DNA of 64,000 bases from Hymenobacter cyanobacteriorum (GCF_022631375.1 NZ_JALBGC010000004.1:434001-498000), one strand, 5' to 3'. Counted from the first letter of the stretch, positions 8,352 through 17,490 are shown. Notes: a model not told the origin generated them from the letters alone. Program-made: numbers and translations.

Positions 8352-9182
8352 ATGGCTAACAACCTCCTCGCCGGCAAAGTCGGCATCATTTCCGGCGCGC
8401 TCAACGACCAATCCATTGCCTGGAAAGTGGCCCAGCGCGCGCACGCCGAAGGCGCGCGCTTCGTGCTCACCAACGCGCCGCTGGCCATGCGCATGGGCGA
8501 AATCAACAAGCTGAGCGAGGAGTGCAACGCGCCGATTATTCCGGCCGATGCGACTTCGACGGAGGAGCTGGAGGCGCTGTTTTCGGGCGCACAGGAGAAG
8601 CTGGGCGGCAAGATTGACTTCGTGCTGCACAGCATTGGCATGAGCGCCAACATCCGCAAAAAGAAGCACTACGGCGAGCTGGACTACAAATTCTTCAACC
8701 AGACCATCGACGTATCGGCCCTGTCGTTTCATAAGATGATGGCCGTGGCCGAAAAGCAGGACGCCATGAACGAGTGGGGCAGCATTGTGGCTTTGAGCTA
8801 CATCGCGGCCCAGCGCGCCTTCCTCGACTACACCGACATGACGCAGGCCAAGGCCATGCTCGAAAGCATTGCCCGCAGCTACGGCCAGCGCTTCGGCAAG
8901 CTGAAAAAGGTGCGCGTGAACACGGTGTCGCAGTCGCCCACCAAAACCACGGCCGGCACCGGCATCACCGGCTTCGATGCGTTCTACAACTTCGCCGACA
9001 TGATGTCGCCGCTGGGCAACGCCCCGGCCGAAGCCTGCGCCGACTATTGCATCTCGCTGTTTTCGGACCTGACGCGCTACGTGACCATGCAGAACCTGAT
9101 GCACGACGGCGGCTTCAGCACCACCGGCATCTCGGCCGAGATGGTGGACGTGCTGACGAAAGTTTCGGGCATGCAGGAGTAG
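8352..9182 (+). CDS. fabI: enoyl-[acyl-carrier-protein] reductase FabI (NADH)
   Basis: This 276-residue short-chain dehydrogenase catalyses the last reduction of each fatty-acid elongation cycle. The N-terminus LLAGKVGIISGALNDQSIAW is the FabI form of the nucleotide-binding loop, HSIGM is the expected substrate-side motif, and the FabI Tyr-x6-Lys catalytic pair is present as Tyr160 and Lys167 (YTDMTQAK). The C-terminus QNLMHDGGFSTTG is also typical. It is the target class of triclosan-type inhibitors; sensitivity cannot be judged here. A strong bidirectional terminator follows. Confidence 0.95.
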   Translation: MANNLLAGKVGIISGALNDQSIAWKVAQRAHAEGARFVLTNAPLAMRMGEINKLSEECNAPIIPADATSTEELEALFSGAQEKLGGKIDFVLHSIGMSANIRKKKHYGELDYKFFNQTIDVSALSFHKMMAVAEKQDAMNEWGSIVALSYIAAQRAFLDYTDMTQAKAMLESIARSYGQRFGKLKKVRVNTVSQSPTKTTAGTGITGFDAFYNFADMMSPLGNAPAEACADYCISLFSDLTRYVTMQNLMHDGGFSTTGISAEMVDVLTKVSGMQE

Positions 9183-9203
9183 ACCTGACTTGTTGAATAG
9201 GAG

Positions 9204-9232
9204 AAAGCCCGGCCGGTTGGTCGGGCTTTTTT
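9204..9232. terminator. bidirectional intrinsic terminator between fabI and a convergent lipoprotein gene
   Basis: The stem AAAGCCCG / CGGGCTTT encloses about 11 bases and has T-tracts on the plus side and A-tracts readable from the minus side. It ends just before the stop codon of the convergent gene. Confidence 0.8.
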
Positions 9233-9233
9233 G

Positions 9234-9923
9234 TTAGTAGGTCAGGGTGTAGGTCTGCGTAGTGCCTGATGGAACGAAAATAGTATCACCGAAGGCGATA
9301 TAGCTTCCATTTTTACGCTGCCTAACCAAAATACGCTGGTCGGCTGGAGCATCTATGATATAAGGAGTGGGAAGACCTGATAAATTAATGGAAGCGCCGC
9401 CACCCATAATATTCCGGCTAAAAACAGTATTTCCACCGTAGCAGGAGCTAAAATCGACGTAATACGAATACGACGTTGGAATTTGGCTGGGGTTAGTAAC
9501 AACAAAATTTATAGAGCCTTTACGGGGAATTAGAAAGTCCGGGGCTGAATAAACAGTATCTCGTTTGGGTTGATAGAAAGCGAGCTCAGGCTCGCCAATC
9601 AGGTAATATTTCGACTTGTCTGGGCTGAAGACAACCTCAATAAATCCATCGGCAAGCTCATCATCGCTCAGGAAGCCACTGACGCGGTAACGGCCATTGG
9701 CATCGGTGGTGGCAATGGCTTTTTTGCGCACTTTAGGGGAATACGCCGGTCCACCGGCCCACTGCAGCGTCACGACTGCATTGGAGAGCGGTGCGGAGCC
9801 TGACGTAAGCAGTCGTCCCGTCACAACAGTGCAAGAACCCGGGCATTCGGGCAATTCCTCTTTTTCGGTGCAGCCCGCAACACAAACTGCCAGTGCAAAC
9901 CAAATAGAATAAGGGGCTTTCAT
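9234..9923 (-). CDS. lipoprotein with carboxypeptidase-regulatory-like beta-sandwich
   Basis: This 229-residue secreted lipoprotein has a signal peptide ending VAGC (Cys18). The stretch VVTGRLLTSGSAPLSNAVVTLQW...ATTDANGRYRVSGFL resembles the carboxypeptidase-regulatory-like / CnaB fold seen in many Bacteroidota surface proteins. The rest (residues about 120-229) has no recognised family. No enzyme motif is visible. It is convergent with fabI and stands alone. Its role is unknown. Confidence 0.65.
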   Translation of the reverse strand: MKAPYSIWFALAVCVAGCTEKEELPECPGSCTVVTGRLLTSGSAPLSNAVVTLQWAGGPAYSPKVRKKAIATTDANGRYRVSGFLSDDELADGFIEVVFSPDKSKYYLIGEPELAFYQPKRDTVYSAPDFLIPRKGSINFVVTNPSQIPTSYSYYVDFSSCYGGNTVFSRNIMGGGASINLSGLPTPYIIDAPADQRILVRQRKNGSYIAFGDTIFVPSGTTQTYTLTY

Positions 9924-10049
9924 GAGGGAAGGCGGTAGTTGTGCGGAGAAGCATCCGAATATACTGCCGACAGCTTGAAGACACGACTGTTAGCAATTAT
10001 GCCGGGAACGATTGCGCAGATAATCCGTGCTTTCGGCCCGCGTAGCCGC

Positions 10050-10057
10050 TAGGTTTG
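10050..10057 (+). promoter_or_regulatory. -7 promoter box of the first pectinesterase gene
   Basis: TAGGTTTG fits TAnnTTTG and lies 23 bp before the ATG at 10081. No convincing -33 TTG is visible at the usual distance. Confidence 0.45.
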
Positions 10058-10080
10058 CGCCACACTAACCGCGCTGAGCC

Positions 10081-11022
10081 ATGAAGAATCTATTGCTGCT
10101 GATGCTGCTGAGTTGCGGCGGGCTGGGCCGGGCCTGGGGCTACGATTTCGTGGTGGCGGCCGACGGCAGCGGCCGGTTCCGCACCGTGCAGGCGGCCTTC
10201 GATGCGGTGCCCGATTTCCGGAAAAAGGTCACTACCATCTTCATTAAGAAGGGTATTTATAAGGAAAAGCTGGTGCTGGCGGGCTCCAAGCAGCTGGTGA
10301 AGCTCATTGGGGAGGACCGGGACCAAACCATCCTGACTTACGACGACTACAACCAGAAGAAGAATATTTTTGGCGAAGACAAGGGCACGTCGGGCTCGGC
10401 AAGCTGCTACATCTACGGCGCGGATTTTTCGGCCGAGAACCTCACGTTTCAGAACTCATCGGGGCCGGTGGGCCAGGCGGTGGCCGTGTGGGTGGATGGC
10501 GACAAAGCCGCGTTCGTGAACTGTCGGTTTCTGGGCTTTCAGGATACGCTGTACACCTATGGGCGCGGCAGCCGGCAGTTTTACAAGAATTGCTACATCG
10601 AGGGCACGGTGGATTTTATCTTCGGCTCCAGCACGGCGTGGTTCGAGGATTGCGCCATTTTCTGCAAGCGCGGCGGGTTCGTGACCGCGGCCAGTACGCC
10701 CGACACGGCGCGGTTCGGCTACGTGTTCAGCCACTGCCGAATTACCGGCGATGCGCCGGCGGGCAGTTTCGGGCTGGGCCGACCCTGGCGGCCCTACGCC
10801 AAAACCGTGTTCCTGAACTGCGAGTTGGGAGCCGTGATTCGGCCCGAAGGCTGGGACCCGTGGGACAAGGAATCGAACAAGAAAACGGCCTACTACGCCG
10901 AGTATCAATCGCGCGGGCCGGGCGCTGCGCCGAAGCAGCGGGCGGCGTGGTCGCATCAGCTCACGGAGGCAGAGGCGAAAGATTACACCCGCGACAGCGT
11001 GCTGCACGGCTGGCAGCCGTAG
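10081..11022 (+). CDS. pectinesterase (pectin methylesterase, CE8 family), copy 1
   Basis: This 313-residue exported enzyme should remove methyl esters from pectin. A short signal peptide (MKNLLLLMLLSCGGLGRAWG) precedes the right-handed beta-helix, with the CE8 motifs in order: GSGRFRTVQAAFDAVP, QAVAVWVDGD, QDTLY (first catalytic Asp), GTVDFIFG (second catalytic Asp) and LGRPWRPYAKT (Arg). The second gene of the same family follows in the same direction. Its TAG stop is formed by the GTAG start of repeat C1. It suggests growth on plant material, but no pectate lyase lies in this window. Confidence 0.92.
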   Translation: MKNLLLLMLLSCGGLGRAWGYDFVVAADGSGRFRTVQAAFDAVPDFRKKVTTIFIKKGIYKEKLVLAGSKQLVKLIGEDRDQTILTYDDYNQKKNIFGEDKGTSGSASCYIYGADFSAENLTFQNSSGPVGQAVAVWVDGDKAAFVNCRFLGFQDTLYTYGRGSRQFYKNCYIEGTVDFIFGSSTAWFEDCAIFCKRGGFVTAASTPDTARFGYVFSHCRITGDAPAGSFGLGRPWRPYAKTVFLNCELGAVIRPEGWDPWDKESNKKTAYYAEYQSRGPGAAPKQRAAWSHQLTEAEAKDYTRDSVLHGWQP

Positions 11023-11103
11023 GGGCGGGGCTTGCCCCCGCCCGTCGGGCGCGCCGTTATTACGACACTGTTCAACGACGGGCGGGGGCAAGCCCCGCCC
11101 CTA
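11020..11103. repeat. palindromic repeat family C (REP/BIME-like), copy C1
   Basis: Two inverted arms each consist of GTAG followed by a GC-rich hairpin (GGGGCGGGG, CTTG loop, CCCCCGCCC). The left GTAG supplies the TAG stop codon of the first pectinesterase; the right arm ends six bases before the second gene's ATG. About 35 bp of spacer lies between the arms. Confidence 0.92.
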
Positions 11104-11108
11104 CAAAC

Positions 11109-12062
11109 ATGATGAAACCCCTACTTCTCGTGCTGCTGGCCGCCGCTCCGGCATTGGCCCAAACGCCCACCAGCTCCATCACCGTGGCGCAAGATGGCAG
11201 CGGCACCTATCGCACCGTGCAGGCGGCCGTAGATGCCGTGCCCAACCAGTCGCAAACGACGGTAACCATCCGCATCAGGCCCGGCACCTACCGCGAAAAG
11301 CTGGTGGTGAACACCCTCAAAACCCACCTCAAATTAGTGGGCGAAAACGCCGAAACCACCATCCTCACCTTCGACGACCACACCGGCGACGCGGCCGGGC
11401 ACGACACGTATTCGTCGCACTCGGTGCTGGTGCAAGCCAACGACTTCGCCGCCGAAAACCTCACTTTCGCCAATACCGCCGGCTACACTGCCGGCCAGGC
11501 CGTGGCCCTGCACGTGGAGGGCGACCGCGCCACCTTCCGCCACTGCCGCGTGGTGGGCAACCAGGACATCCTGTTTCTGGCCGCCGGCCACACCCGCCAG
11601 TATTTCCAGGACTGCTACCTCGAAGGCACCACGGATTTCATCTTCGGAGCTAGCACCGCCGTGTTCGACCATTGCGTTATCAAGAGCAAGAAAAACTCGT
11701 TCATCACGGCCGCATCCACGCCCGAGCAGCAGCCGTTTGGCTTCGTGTTTCTGAACTGCAAGCTGACCGCCGACACGGCGTTGGCTAAGAAGGTGCACCT
11801 CGGCCGGCCCTGGCGGCCCAATGCCAAAGTGGTGTACCTGAACACCGAAATGGGCAGCCACATCGCGCCCACCGGCTGGGACAACTGGAAGAACCCGGCG
11901 AATGAAAAAACGGCTTATTTCGCCGAATACCGCTCCGTTGGGCCGGGCGCTACCCCGGCGGCGCGGGTGCCGTGGGCGCACCAGCTCACAGCCAAAGAAG
12001 CCAAGGGCTACACGCTGAAAGCAATTTTTGCGGCCGAGGTGCCGTGGGTGCCGGCGCGGTAG
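11109..12062 (+). CDS. pectinesterase (CE8 family), copy 2
   Basis: This 317-residue paralogue of the preceding gene has a clear signal peptide (MMKPLLLVLLAAAPALAQ). The motifs are GSGTYRTVQAAVDAVP, QAVALHVEGD, QDILF, GTTDFIFG and LGRPWRPNAKV. Both catalytic Asp residues and the Arg are kept, but the first motif reads QDILF where QDTLY is usual, so specificity may differ. The start at 11109 is chosen because it opens with the signal peptide and follows repeat C1; the frame is open far upstream only because it runs antisense-like through the first copy. The pair probably arose by duplication and divergence. Confidence 0.92.
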   Translation: MMKPLLLVLLAAAPALAQTPTSSITVAQDGSGTYRTVQAAVDAVPNQSQTTVTIRIRPGTYREKLVVNTLKTHLKLVGENAETTILTFDDHTGDAAGHDTYSSHSVLVQANDFAAENLTFANTAGYTAGQAVALHVEGDRATFRHCRVVGNQDILFLAAGHTRQYFQDCYLEGTTDFIFGASTAVFDHCVIKSKKNSFITAASTPEQQPFGFVFLNCKLTADTALAKKVHLGRPWRPNAKVVYLNTEMGSHIAPTGWDNWKNPANEKTAYFAEYRSVGPGATPAARVPWAHQLTAKEAKGYTLKAIFAAEVPWVPAR

Positions 12063-12067
12063 GCCGT

Positions 12068-12252
12068 CGTCATTGCGAGCGAAACGAAGTGGAGCGTGGC
12101 AATCCTTCTTCTCGCAGCGGCCAACCTTGAGTTGTGATAAGCCTTTTGATTAGAGCGAAAAGCTCCGGCAATATTCCAGCGCCGGGGCTTTTCATGTTTT
12201 CAGGGCTTTGTGCATCGAGAGGAAAGATTGCCGCGCTTCGCTCGCAATGACA
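12068..12252. repeat. palindromic repeat family D, copy D1
   Basis: The left arm CGTCATTGCGAGCGAAACG and onward to GGCAATCC is inverted in the right arm ending CGCTCGCAATGACA. Each arm has the inner pair ATTGC...GCAAT. The unusually long centre contains a terminator-like hairpin AAAAGCTCCGG...CCGGGGCTTTT at about 12159-12191 that could end transcription from both convergent neighbours. Confidence 0.85.
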
Positions 12253-12260
12253 GGATAACC

Positions 12261-13199
12261 TCAATACCCCCGGCTCAAATCCACCAGATTCTCCAGCGGC
12301 TGGCCGAGGCGCAGGTTTTCGAGGTTGCGCAGCAGTACGTCGACTTTGCTTTCGTCTTCGTGGTGCTGGCCGCCGCCGGTGTGCTGGGTGAGGAGGACGT
12401 TGGGCAGCGTCCAGAGCGGGTTGTCGGTAGGCAGGGGTTCGATGGCGGTTACGTCGAGCACGGCCCCGCCGAGGTAGCCGGCCTGCAGCAGGCGGATGAG
12501 GGCGGGCTCGTCGGTGGTGTTGCCGCGGCCCACGCTGGCATAGATGCTGCCCGGGCGCATGGCCTGTACCAAATCGGCCGAGAAAAAGCCCTCGGCGCTG
12601 CCGGGCAGCGTGTTTATCACGATGTCGGTTTCGGGCAGGGCGGCCTTCAGGTCTTCTTTGGAGCGCAACTGCGCCTCGGGGTGGGTGCGGGCCAGCAGCT
12701 GTACCGGGCATTCGAAACCGCTAAGCTGCTGGCGCAGGGCCAGCGCAATGGCGCCCGCGCCCAGCACCACCACGCGCTTGCCGCGCAACAGGCCGGCGCG
12801 GTTGCGCACGTAGGCGCCGCCCACCCACTTTTTGTGCGATTGCAGCACGGCCAGCTCGCCGAGGTGGCGGTAGAGGGCCAGCAGGCCGCCCACCATGGTT
12901 TCGGCACAGGGCCAGGCAAAGAAGTCGCCCATGTTGGCCACGGGCAGCGCCAGGTGCAGGTGGCGGTAGCGCTCGAAGCCAGCCGAATCTATCTGCCAGA
13001 AGCGCAGCCGGGGCGAGGGGCCGGCCGCCAGCCACACGGGCGGCGGGTTGCCAAGCAGCACATCGGCCTCCTGAAAAGCCGGGAACTGGTCTTGGGGAGC
13101 TAAGTCGTGGCTGAACGTGGCTTCCATCTCGGCCGGAAGCTGCTGCTGCAGGTAGGCGCGGGCCGAGGCGCTGAGAGGCGAATAAACGAAGAGATGCAT
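12261..13199 (-). CDS. D-2-hydroxyacid dehydrogenase (GhrA-like NAD-binding)
   Basis: This 312-residue member of the D-isomer-specific 2-hydroxyacid dehydrogenases probably reduces small 2-oxoacids such as glyoxylate or hydroxypyruvate. Visible elements are the Rossmann loop VVVLGAGAIA, the catalytic Arg in SVGRGN, Glu in AIEPLP and His in TQHTGG. The start MHLFVYSPLSASAR at 13199 is a natural N-terminus of the substrate domain; the open frame further upstream has biased composition and no homology. It is convergent with the second pectinesterase across repeat D1. Substrate is uncertain. Confidence 0.82.
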   Translation of the reverse strand: MHLFVYSPLSASARAYLQQQLPAEMEATFSHDLAPQDQFPAFQEADVLLGNPPPVWLAAGPSPRLRFWQIDSAGFERYRHLHLALPVANMGDFFAWPCAETMVGGLLALYRHLGELAVLQSHKKWVGGAYVRNRAGLLRGKRVVVLGAGAIALALRQQLSGFECPVQLLARTHPEAQLRSKEDLKAALPETDIVINTLPGSAEGFFSADLVQAMRPGSIYASVGRGNTTDEPALIRLLQAGYLGGAVLDVTAIEPLPTDNPLWTLPNVLLTQHTGGGQHHEDESKVDVLLRNLENLRLGQPLENLVDLSRGY

Positions 13200-13577
13200 G
13201 GGGGAGCAGCCGGCACGGCCGCAGGCAATTGGCAAGCGTGAGCCCCTGAAACGGGACGACGGACAAAGTTGCTGCCCGCGCGGCATATTTTTGGTGCGGA
13301 AGTGGCTCGAACGACTGGATTTCCGGTTTTTTCGTTTCCTCGCCGCGCTTCTCCGCACGGGCCCCGGGTGGCCTTGTGCCAGGCTGGCTCGCTTTAGCAA
13401 GGGGCTGCCGCTGTGCCTGGGAGCAGCAGCGGCTATATGCCCGCGCCTGAATGAAGGCAGGGGAAAGGTTTGCGGAAAAAGCTGTTTCTTGCGCGCCCAA
13501 ATTCCCGCCCATTAGGGCGAGGGCGGCGGCCGGCCTTGTGGAGCGGCCCGCCGATTGGAATTTTCTGCTCGTACGCT
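13200..13577. other. 378-bp divergent intergenic region, no gene recognised
   Basis: This gap separates the minus-strand dehydrogenase from the plus-strand SGNH protein. A plus-strand TATTTTTG box occurs at 13286-13293 and a minus-strand CAACTTTG box at about 13264-13271, either of which could serve the divergent genes. I see no RNA gene, repeat or recognisable protein. Confidence 0.5.
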
Positions 13578-14615
13578 GTGATTCAACCCTTACGCAAGTT
13601 GCTGATGCTGGCTGCGGCGGGCCTGCTGGCCGGCCAGGCCACTCCGGCCAGCGCCCAGCAGGCTGCCCGCATGCCAGCCGCTAGGCCCGTCAACACCATT
13701 TTGTTTGTCGGCAATAGCTTTTTTCATGGCAAATACCAGCCCGTGCTGGCGTACAACGCCGCCCACGTGACGGACGAAAACTACGGCTTGCCCGCCACCC
13801 ACCCACGCTGCGAAACCACCACCGGCGAGCCCGTGGTGTGGGGCGGCATTCCCGGCATCTTCCAGCAGTTCACCGAAGAGGCCGGCCTGAACTACGAGGT
13901 CCACTTCGAGGAAATCAACGCCCGGCCGTTGCAGTACCACTACGAGCACGCCCTCGGCATCATTCAGCAGGCGCGCTGGCACACGGTGGTGCTGCAGGAG
14001 CACAGCCAGTGGGCGCTGCCCCCGCGCCACGGCGGCCGCCCCGAGTTGTTTCGCGACTACGCCACCCGGCTGGAGCGCGCCGTGCACGCCGCCAGCCCCG
14101 CCGCCAGCGTATTCCTGTTCCAGACCTGGCCCCGCGCCGACCTCTGCTACCCGCCCGGCAAGGCCTTCAGCGGCCTGCCCATCGACTCGATGGCCCAGGA
14201 GCTGCACGCTTCTTACTACGGCCTGCTGGCCCAAAACCCGGGCTTCAAGAGCATTGCACCCGCCGGCGATGCCTGGCTGCGCGCCGTGCAAACCGGCTTG
14301 GCCCAGCGCAACCCCTACGCCCCCGAACCCGGCAAAGTCGACCTGTGGGCCGAAGACCACTACCACCCCAGCAACTGGGGCGCCTACCTCACGGCCTGCG
14401 TGCTGTTCGGCGAAATCACTGGCCACGACCCACGCGCCCTCGGCGGTGCCGAGCAGGCCGCCGTAGCACTCGGCATCAGTCCGGCCGAGGCCGTGGCCTT
14501 GCAGCGCGTGGCCGCCGAGCAGATTCGCGCCGCCCGCCCCGAGGCATTCGCCGAGCAGCCCGCCCCGGACAAGAAGCCCTATCCGAAGAAATCCAAAGCG
14601 CGCGTCCGCAGCTGA
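13578..14615 (+). CDS. exported SGNH/GDSL-type hydrolase
   Basis: This 345-residue protein starts most plausibly at GTG 13578, giving a full signal peptide with basic n-region (IQPLRKLLMLAAAGLLAGQATPASAQ). The SGNH block I serine is in LFVGNSFF (Ser47) and the late block V D-x-x-H is in EDHYHPSNWGAYL (about residues 258-268). These suggest a periplasmic or secreted esterase acting on carbohydrate or other esters. The C-terminus is Lys/Pro-rich. It lies near the pectinesterases, so a role in plant-polymer breakdown is possible but is inference only. Confidence 0.72.
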   Translation: MIQPLRKLLMLAAAGLLAGQATPASAQQAARMPAARPVNTILFVGNSFFHGKYQPVLAYNAAHVTDENYGLPATHPRCETTTGEPVVWGGIPGIFQQFTEEAGLNYEVHFEEINARPLQYHYEHALGIIQQARWHTVVLQEHSQWALPPRHGGRPELFRDYATRLERAVHAASPAASVFLFQTWPRADLCYPPGKAFSGLPIDSMAQELHASYYGLLAQNPGFKSIAPAGDAWLRAVQTGLAQRNPYAPEPGKVDLWAEDHYHPSNWGAYLTACVLFGEITGHDPRALGGAEQAAVALGISPAEAVALQRVAAEQIRAARPEAFAEQPAPDKKPYPKKSKARVRS

Positions 14616-14623
14616 TAACGCAC

Positions 14624-14650
14624 AAAGCCCGGCCAATGCGGCCGGGCTTT
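14624..14650. terminator. bidirectional intrinsic terminator
   Basis: The stem AAAGCCCGGCC / GGCCGGGCTTT (11 bp, perfect) around AATGC lies between two convergent genes (SGNH hydrolase and SDR). Confidence 0.85.
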
Positions 14651-14675
14651 GCTGATTTTAATGGTTCTGCGGCCG

Positions 14676-15485
14676 TTAGCGGGCGCTTTCGTTGCCATCT
14701 ACGGGGGCACTTTGCTTGTGCACCTGGGCGGCCACCAGCGGGTCGGGCATCAGCTTGCTGGCGCCCACCTGCACGTTGTTCATGATGCCGGAAATGACGC
14801 GGTGCTCGCCGGCCATCAGGGCTTTGTAGCCGTCGCGGGCTACGTCGGCGGGCTCCATGCCGCTGCCGTCGGCCACGTTTTTGGCCTGCGTCATGTGCGC
14901 TTTGTTGAAGAAGTCGGTTTTGGTGACGCCGGGCAGCAGGTTGGTGATGGTGACGTTGCTGTCCTTGTTCTCTTCCTGAATCGACTCGGCGAAGGAGTTC
15001 ACGAAGGCCTTGGTGCCGTGGTACACGGCTTGCAGCGGGCCGGGCAGCTCGCCCGCAATGCTGCCTACCAGCAGAATCTTGCCCTCGTTGCGGGCCTTGA
15101 ATTCCTGCAGGTACAGCTTCGTGAACACCACGTAAGCCCCGATATTCAGCTGAATAATGTCCAGCTCGCGGTTCACGTCGGTGGTGTCGAAGGTGCCGTA
15201 CTGGCCCTGGCCGGCGTCGTTCACCAGCACGTCAATCTGGGTGCCTTTTCCTTTGATTTCGTTGTAGACTTCGAACGGTGCGTCGCGCTTGAACAGGTCC
15301 TTCACGATGGTCGTCACCTGCACGCCGAATTGCTGGCGGATTTCCGCAGCGGCTTTGTCGAGCAAATCGGGCTCCAGCGCTACCAGAATCAGGTTGTACT
15401 TGTCCTGCGCGAAGCAGTTGGCCAGCTCGCGGCCGATGCCGCTGCTGGCGCCGGTGATGAGGGCGGTTTTGGTTTGGTCTGCCAT
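14676..15485 (-). CDS. short-chain dehydrogenase/reductase (SDR family)
   Basis: This 269-residue classical SDR has the cofactor loop TGASSGIG (11-18), the catalytic Ser142, Tyr155 and Lys159 (VYHGTK), and NDAG where NNAG is usual. It resembles the DltE/YqjQ-like SDRs that often act on lipophilic or small carbonyl substrates, but the substrate cannot be told. It stands alone between a terminator and an ABC ATPase gene on the same strand. Confidence 0.85.
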   Translation of the reverse strand: MADQTKTALITGASSGIGRELANCFAQDKYNLILVALEPDLLDKAAAEIRQQFGVQVTTIVKDLFKRDAPFEVYNEIKGKGTQIDVLVNDAGQGQYGTFDTTDVNRELDIIQLNIGAYVVFTKLYLQEFKARNEGKILLVGSIAGELPGPLQAVYHGTKAFVNSFAESIQEENKDSNVTITNLLPGVTKTDFFNKAHMTQAKNVADGSGMEPADVARDGYKALMAGEHRVISGIMNNVQVGASKLMPDPLVAAQVHKQSAPVDGNESAR

Positions 15486-15629
15486 GGGAAAGAGGAGTTG
15501 GTTAGGGTGGTATAAATCCTAACGCAGCCCATCAAAACCGGGTTATTGTCGGGCTTAGCCCCGTAGCAGGGCCTCTGCGAGTCCGCCCCCATTGCGTTTA
15601 CATCCACACAACGGCTCGCAAATCCTCCG

Positions 15630-16619
15630 CTACACGTTGATACTCCAGCCTCCGCCGGCTGCTAGTGCTACGCTTACTTTATCGCCCGGCTGCCAATCCG
15701 ACGTTTCTGTTCTGGCCCGTAAAGTATTTTCTGCCAACGCTACTTCCACTTCCCAATAGCTGCCCAGAAACCGCACCGCCCGCACCGTGCCCACGGCCCC
15801 GCCGCCGGTTGCCGGCCCCAGCCGCAGCTGCTCGGGCCGCACCAGCAGCGCCGTGTCTTTGCGAAAGCGCCGGCCCGGCAGCAGCGCCCGGCGGGCGGCT
15901 CCAGCCGCCAGATTATAGTCGCCAAACAGCGCGGCCGTGGCCTCATCTACCGGCTGGTGGTAGAGCTGCTCCGGCGGGCCCTGCTGCACCAGCCGGCCCC
16001 GGTGCAGCACCAGAATTTCATCGGCCCAGCCCAGCACGTCGGTCGCATCGTGCGATACCAGCAGGCAGGTGATGCCCAGCCGCGTGCCCAGGTCTTCAAT
16101 GATGCCCTGCAACAGGCGCTTGTGCGTGCGGTCGAGGTTCGAGAACGGCTCATCGAGCAGCAGCAGCTGGGGCGCGCCCAGCAGCAGGCGGGCCAGCGCC
16201 ACGCGCTGCTGCTCGCCGCCGGAAAGCTGGTCGGTGCGCCGCGGCATCAGGTGGGTGATGCGGCACAGCTCGTACACGGCCTGGGCTTCGGCCTCGGGGC
16301 GCTTGTTGGCGTAGCGCAGCACCTGCTCCACGCGCAGAAACTGCGGCAAATCAGACTTTTGGGAGAGGTAGGCCACGCCGGGATGGCCGGGCACCAACAC
16401 TTCGTGCGGGCCGCGCACGCGGCTGCCGTTGGCGTTCACCGTGCCGGTGCTGGGCTGAATGAGGCCGGCTACCAGTTGTAGCAGCGTGCTTTTGCCGGCC
16501 CCGCTTTCGCCGGCCAGCGCCAGCTTCTGCCCCGCTTTTTGGCGGAAACTGATGGGCTGGAGCGCGGTGAAGCCGTTTTCGGTGAGGCTGAGATTGGCGA
16601 CGGTGAGAATGTCCTGCAT
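15630..16619 (-). CDS. ABC transporter ATP-binding protein with C-terminal TOBE-like domain
   Basis: This 329-residue ATPase has Walker A GESGAGKS (37-44), signature LSGGEQQR (132-139), Walker B LLLLDEP (152-158) and the H-loop His in VSHDA. The C-terminal 90 residues (LVRPEQLRLG...VRFLGSYWEVEV) look like the TOBE substrate-sensing domain of the CysA/PotA/FbpC import ATPases. No permease or binding-protein gene lies next to it, so the partner must be elsewhere or lost. The likely substrate class is an anion, polyamine or iron, but it cannot be chosen from sequence alone. Confidence 0.85.
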   Translation of the reverse strand: MQDILTVANLSLTENGFTALQPISFRQKAGQKLALAGESGAGKSTLLQLVAGLIQPSTGTVNANGSRVRGPHEVLVPGHPGVAYLSQKSDLPQFLRVEQVLRYANKRPEAEAQAVYELCRITHLMPRRTDQLSGGEQQRVALARLLLGAPQLLLLDEPFSNLDRTHKRLLQGIIEDLGTRLGITCLLVSHDATDVLGWADEILVLHRGRLVQQGPPEQLYHQPVDEATAALFGDYNLAAGAARRALLPGRRFRKDTALLVRPEQLRLGPATGGGAVGTVRAVRFLGSYWEVEVALAENTLRARTETSDWQPGDKVSVALAAGGGWSINV

Positions 16620-16649
16620 GCGGCCGCAAAGAACGGGCCGGGGGCCGGA

Positions 16650-17375
16650 CTATTTCTTCACGAGCGGCAGTTCCGATTCCTGCACCACCAGGGTATCGCC
16701 TGCATTGAGGCGGCCGGGCAGCGCGGTGTTAAACGTGTTGAAATCGTTCCGGTAGCCAAGGCTGCACGTTTGGCCCGCATTGGCAGCCGAGAAAATGTAG
16801 GACAGCAGCGCCAGGCTGGGCTGGGTACCGCGCAGGTTCAGCACATACACCGGCTTCGACTCGCACTGGCCGCTATAGCCAGTACTGGGCGACAGCGCCG
16901 TGCAGGTATAAACGGGGGCAACGCCTTTGATGTCGCGCACGATGCTGTAGCACGCATTGGGGGCAGTGGGAGTGTAGGCAACTGTGGGCAGCCGGCTCGT
17001 GAGCACCAAGCTTTTGGAAGTCTGGCTGGTAATGTCGCAAACCAACGTGGTGGCTACTACGCTGCCCATTTGGCTAGCCGTGGTGGTGAGGGTTGCTTGC
17101 CCATTGCCTGCGAAAGCCAGTTCGCCCGACAAGTAAGGCGAAACAGCTCCCGGCGAATATAAAAGGCCGGAATAATTGCGCTCCGCAAAACGCCGGATAA
17201 GCGGCGCGTTGCTGACCTCGCCGGCCCGGGTGAACATCCGTACCGCCCCGGCCACCGGAGCCGTGGTGATTGTGTAGGTGCCCGTGGCTTCGAACCGAGG
17301 CTCTTCTTCTGCTTTGTCTTTGCAGCCGGCGAGCAGGGCGATGCTCAAGCCCAATGAGTAGAAAAGTTGTTTCAT
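16650..17375 (-). CDS. putative lipoprotein of unknown function
   Basis: This 241-residue protein has a lipoprotein signal MKQLFYSLGLSIALLAGC (Cys18). The mature part is Ser/Thr-rich with several Cys residues (CDIT, ACYS, YTCT, QCES, QTCSLG), perhaps forming disulfides in the periplasm or at the surface. No known domain is recognised. It lies downstream of nothing obvious and is transcribed toward the ABC ATPase gene. Confidence 0.6.
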   Translation of the reverse strand: MKQLFYSLGLSIALLAGCKDKAEEEPRFEATGTYTITTAPVAGAVRMFTRAGEVSNAPLIRRFAERNYSGLLYSPGAVSPYLSGELAFAGNGQATLTTTASQMGSVVATTLVCDITSQTSKSLVLTSRLPTVAYTPTAPNACYSIVRDIKGVAPVYTCTALSPSTGYSGQCESKPVYVLNLRGTQPSLALLSYIFSAANAGQTCSLGYRNDFNTFNTALPGRLNAGDTLVVQESELPLVKK

Positions 17376-17490
17376 AATGCAGCGTTTTGGAAAGGGCTGT
17401 AAAAATAGCCAATACAGCGCTGAATGAGCAACAACTTCAGGAAATCTATGCTTTCCTATTTAGGACGCAATGCTGCCACTGCGCAGCCAC

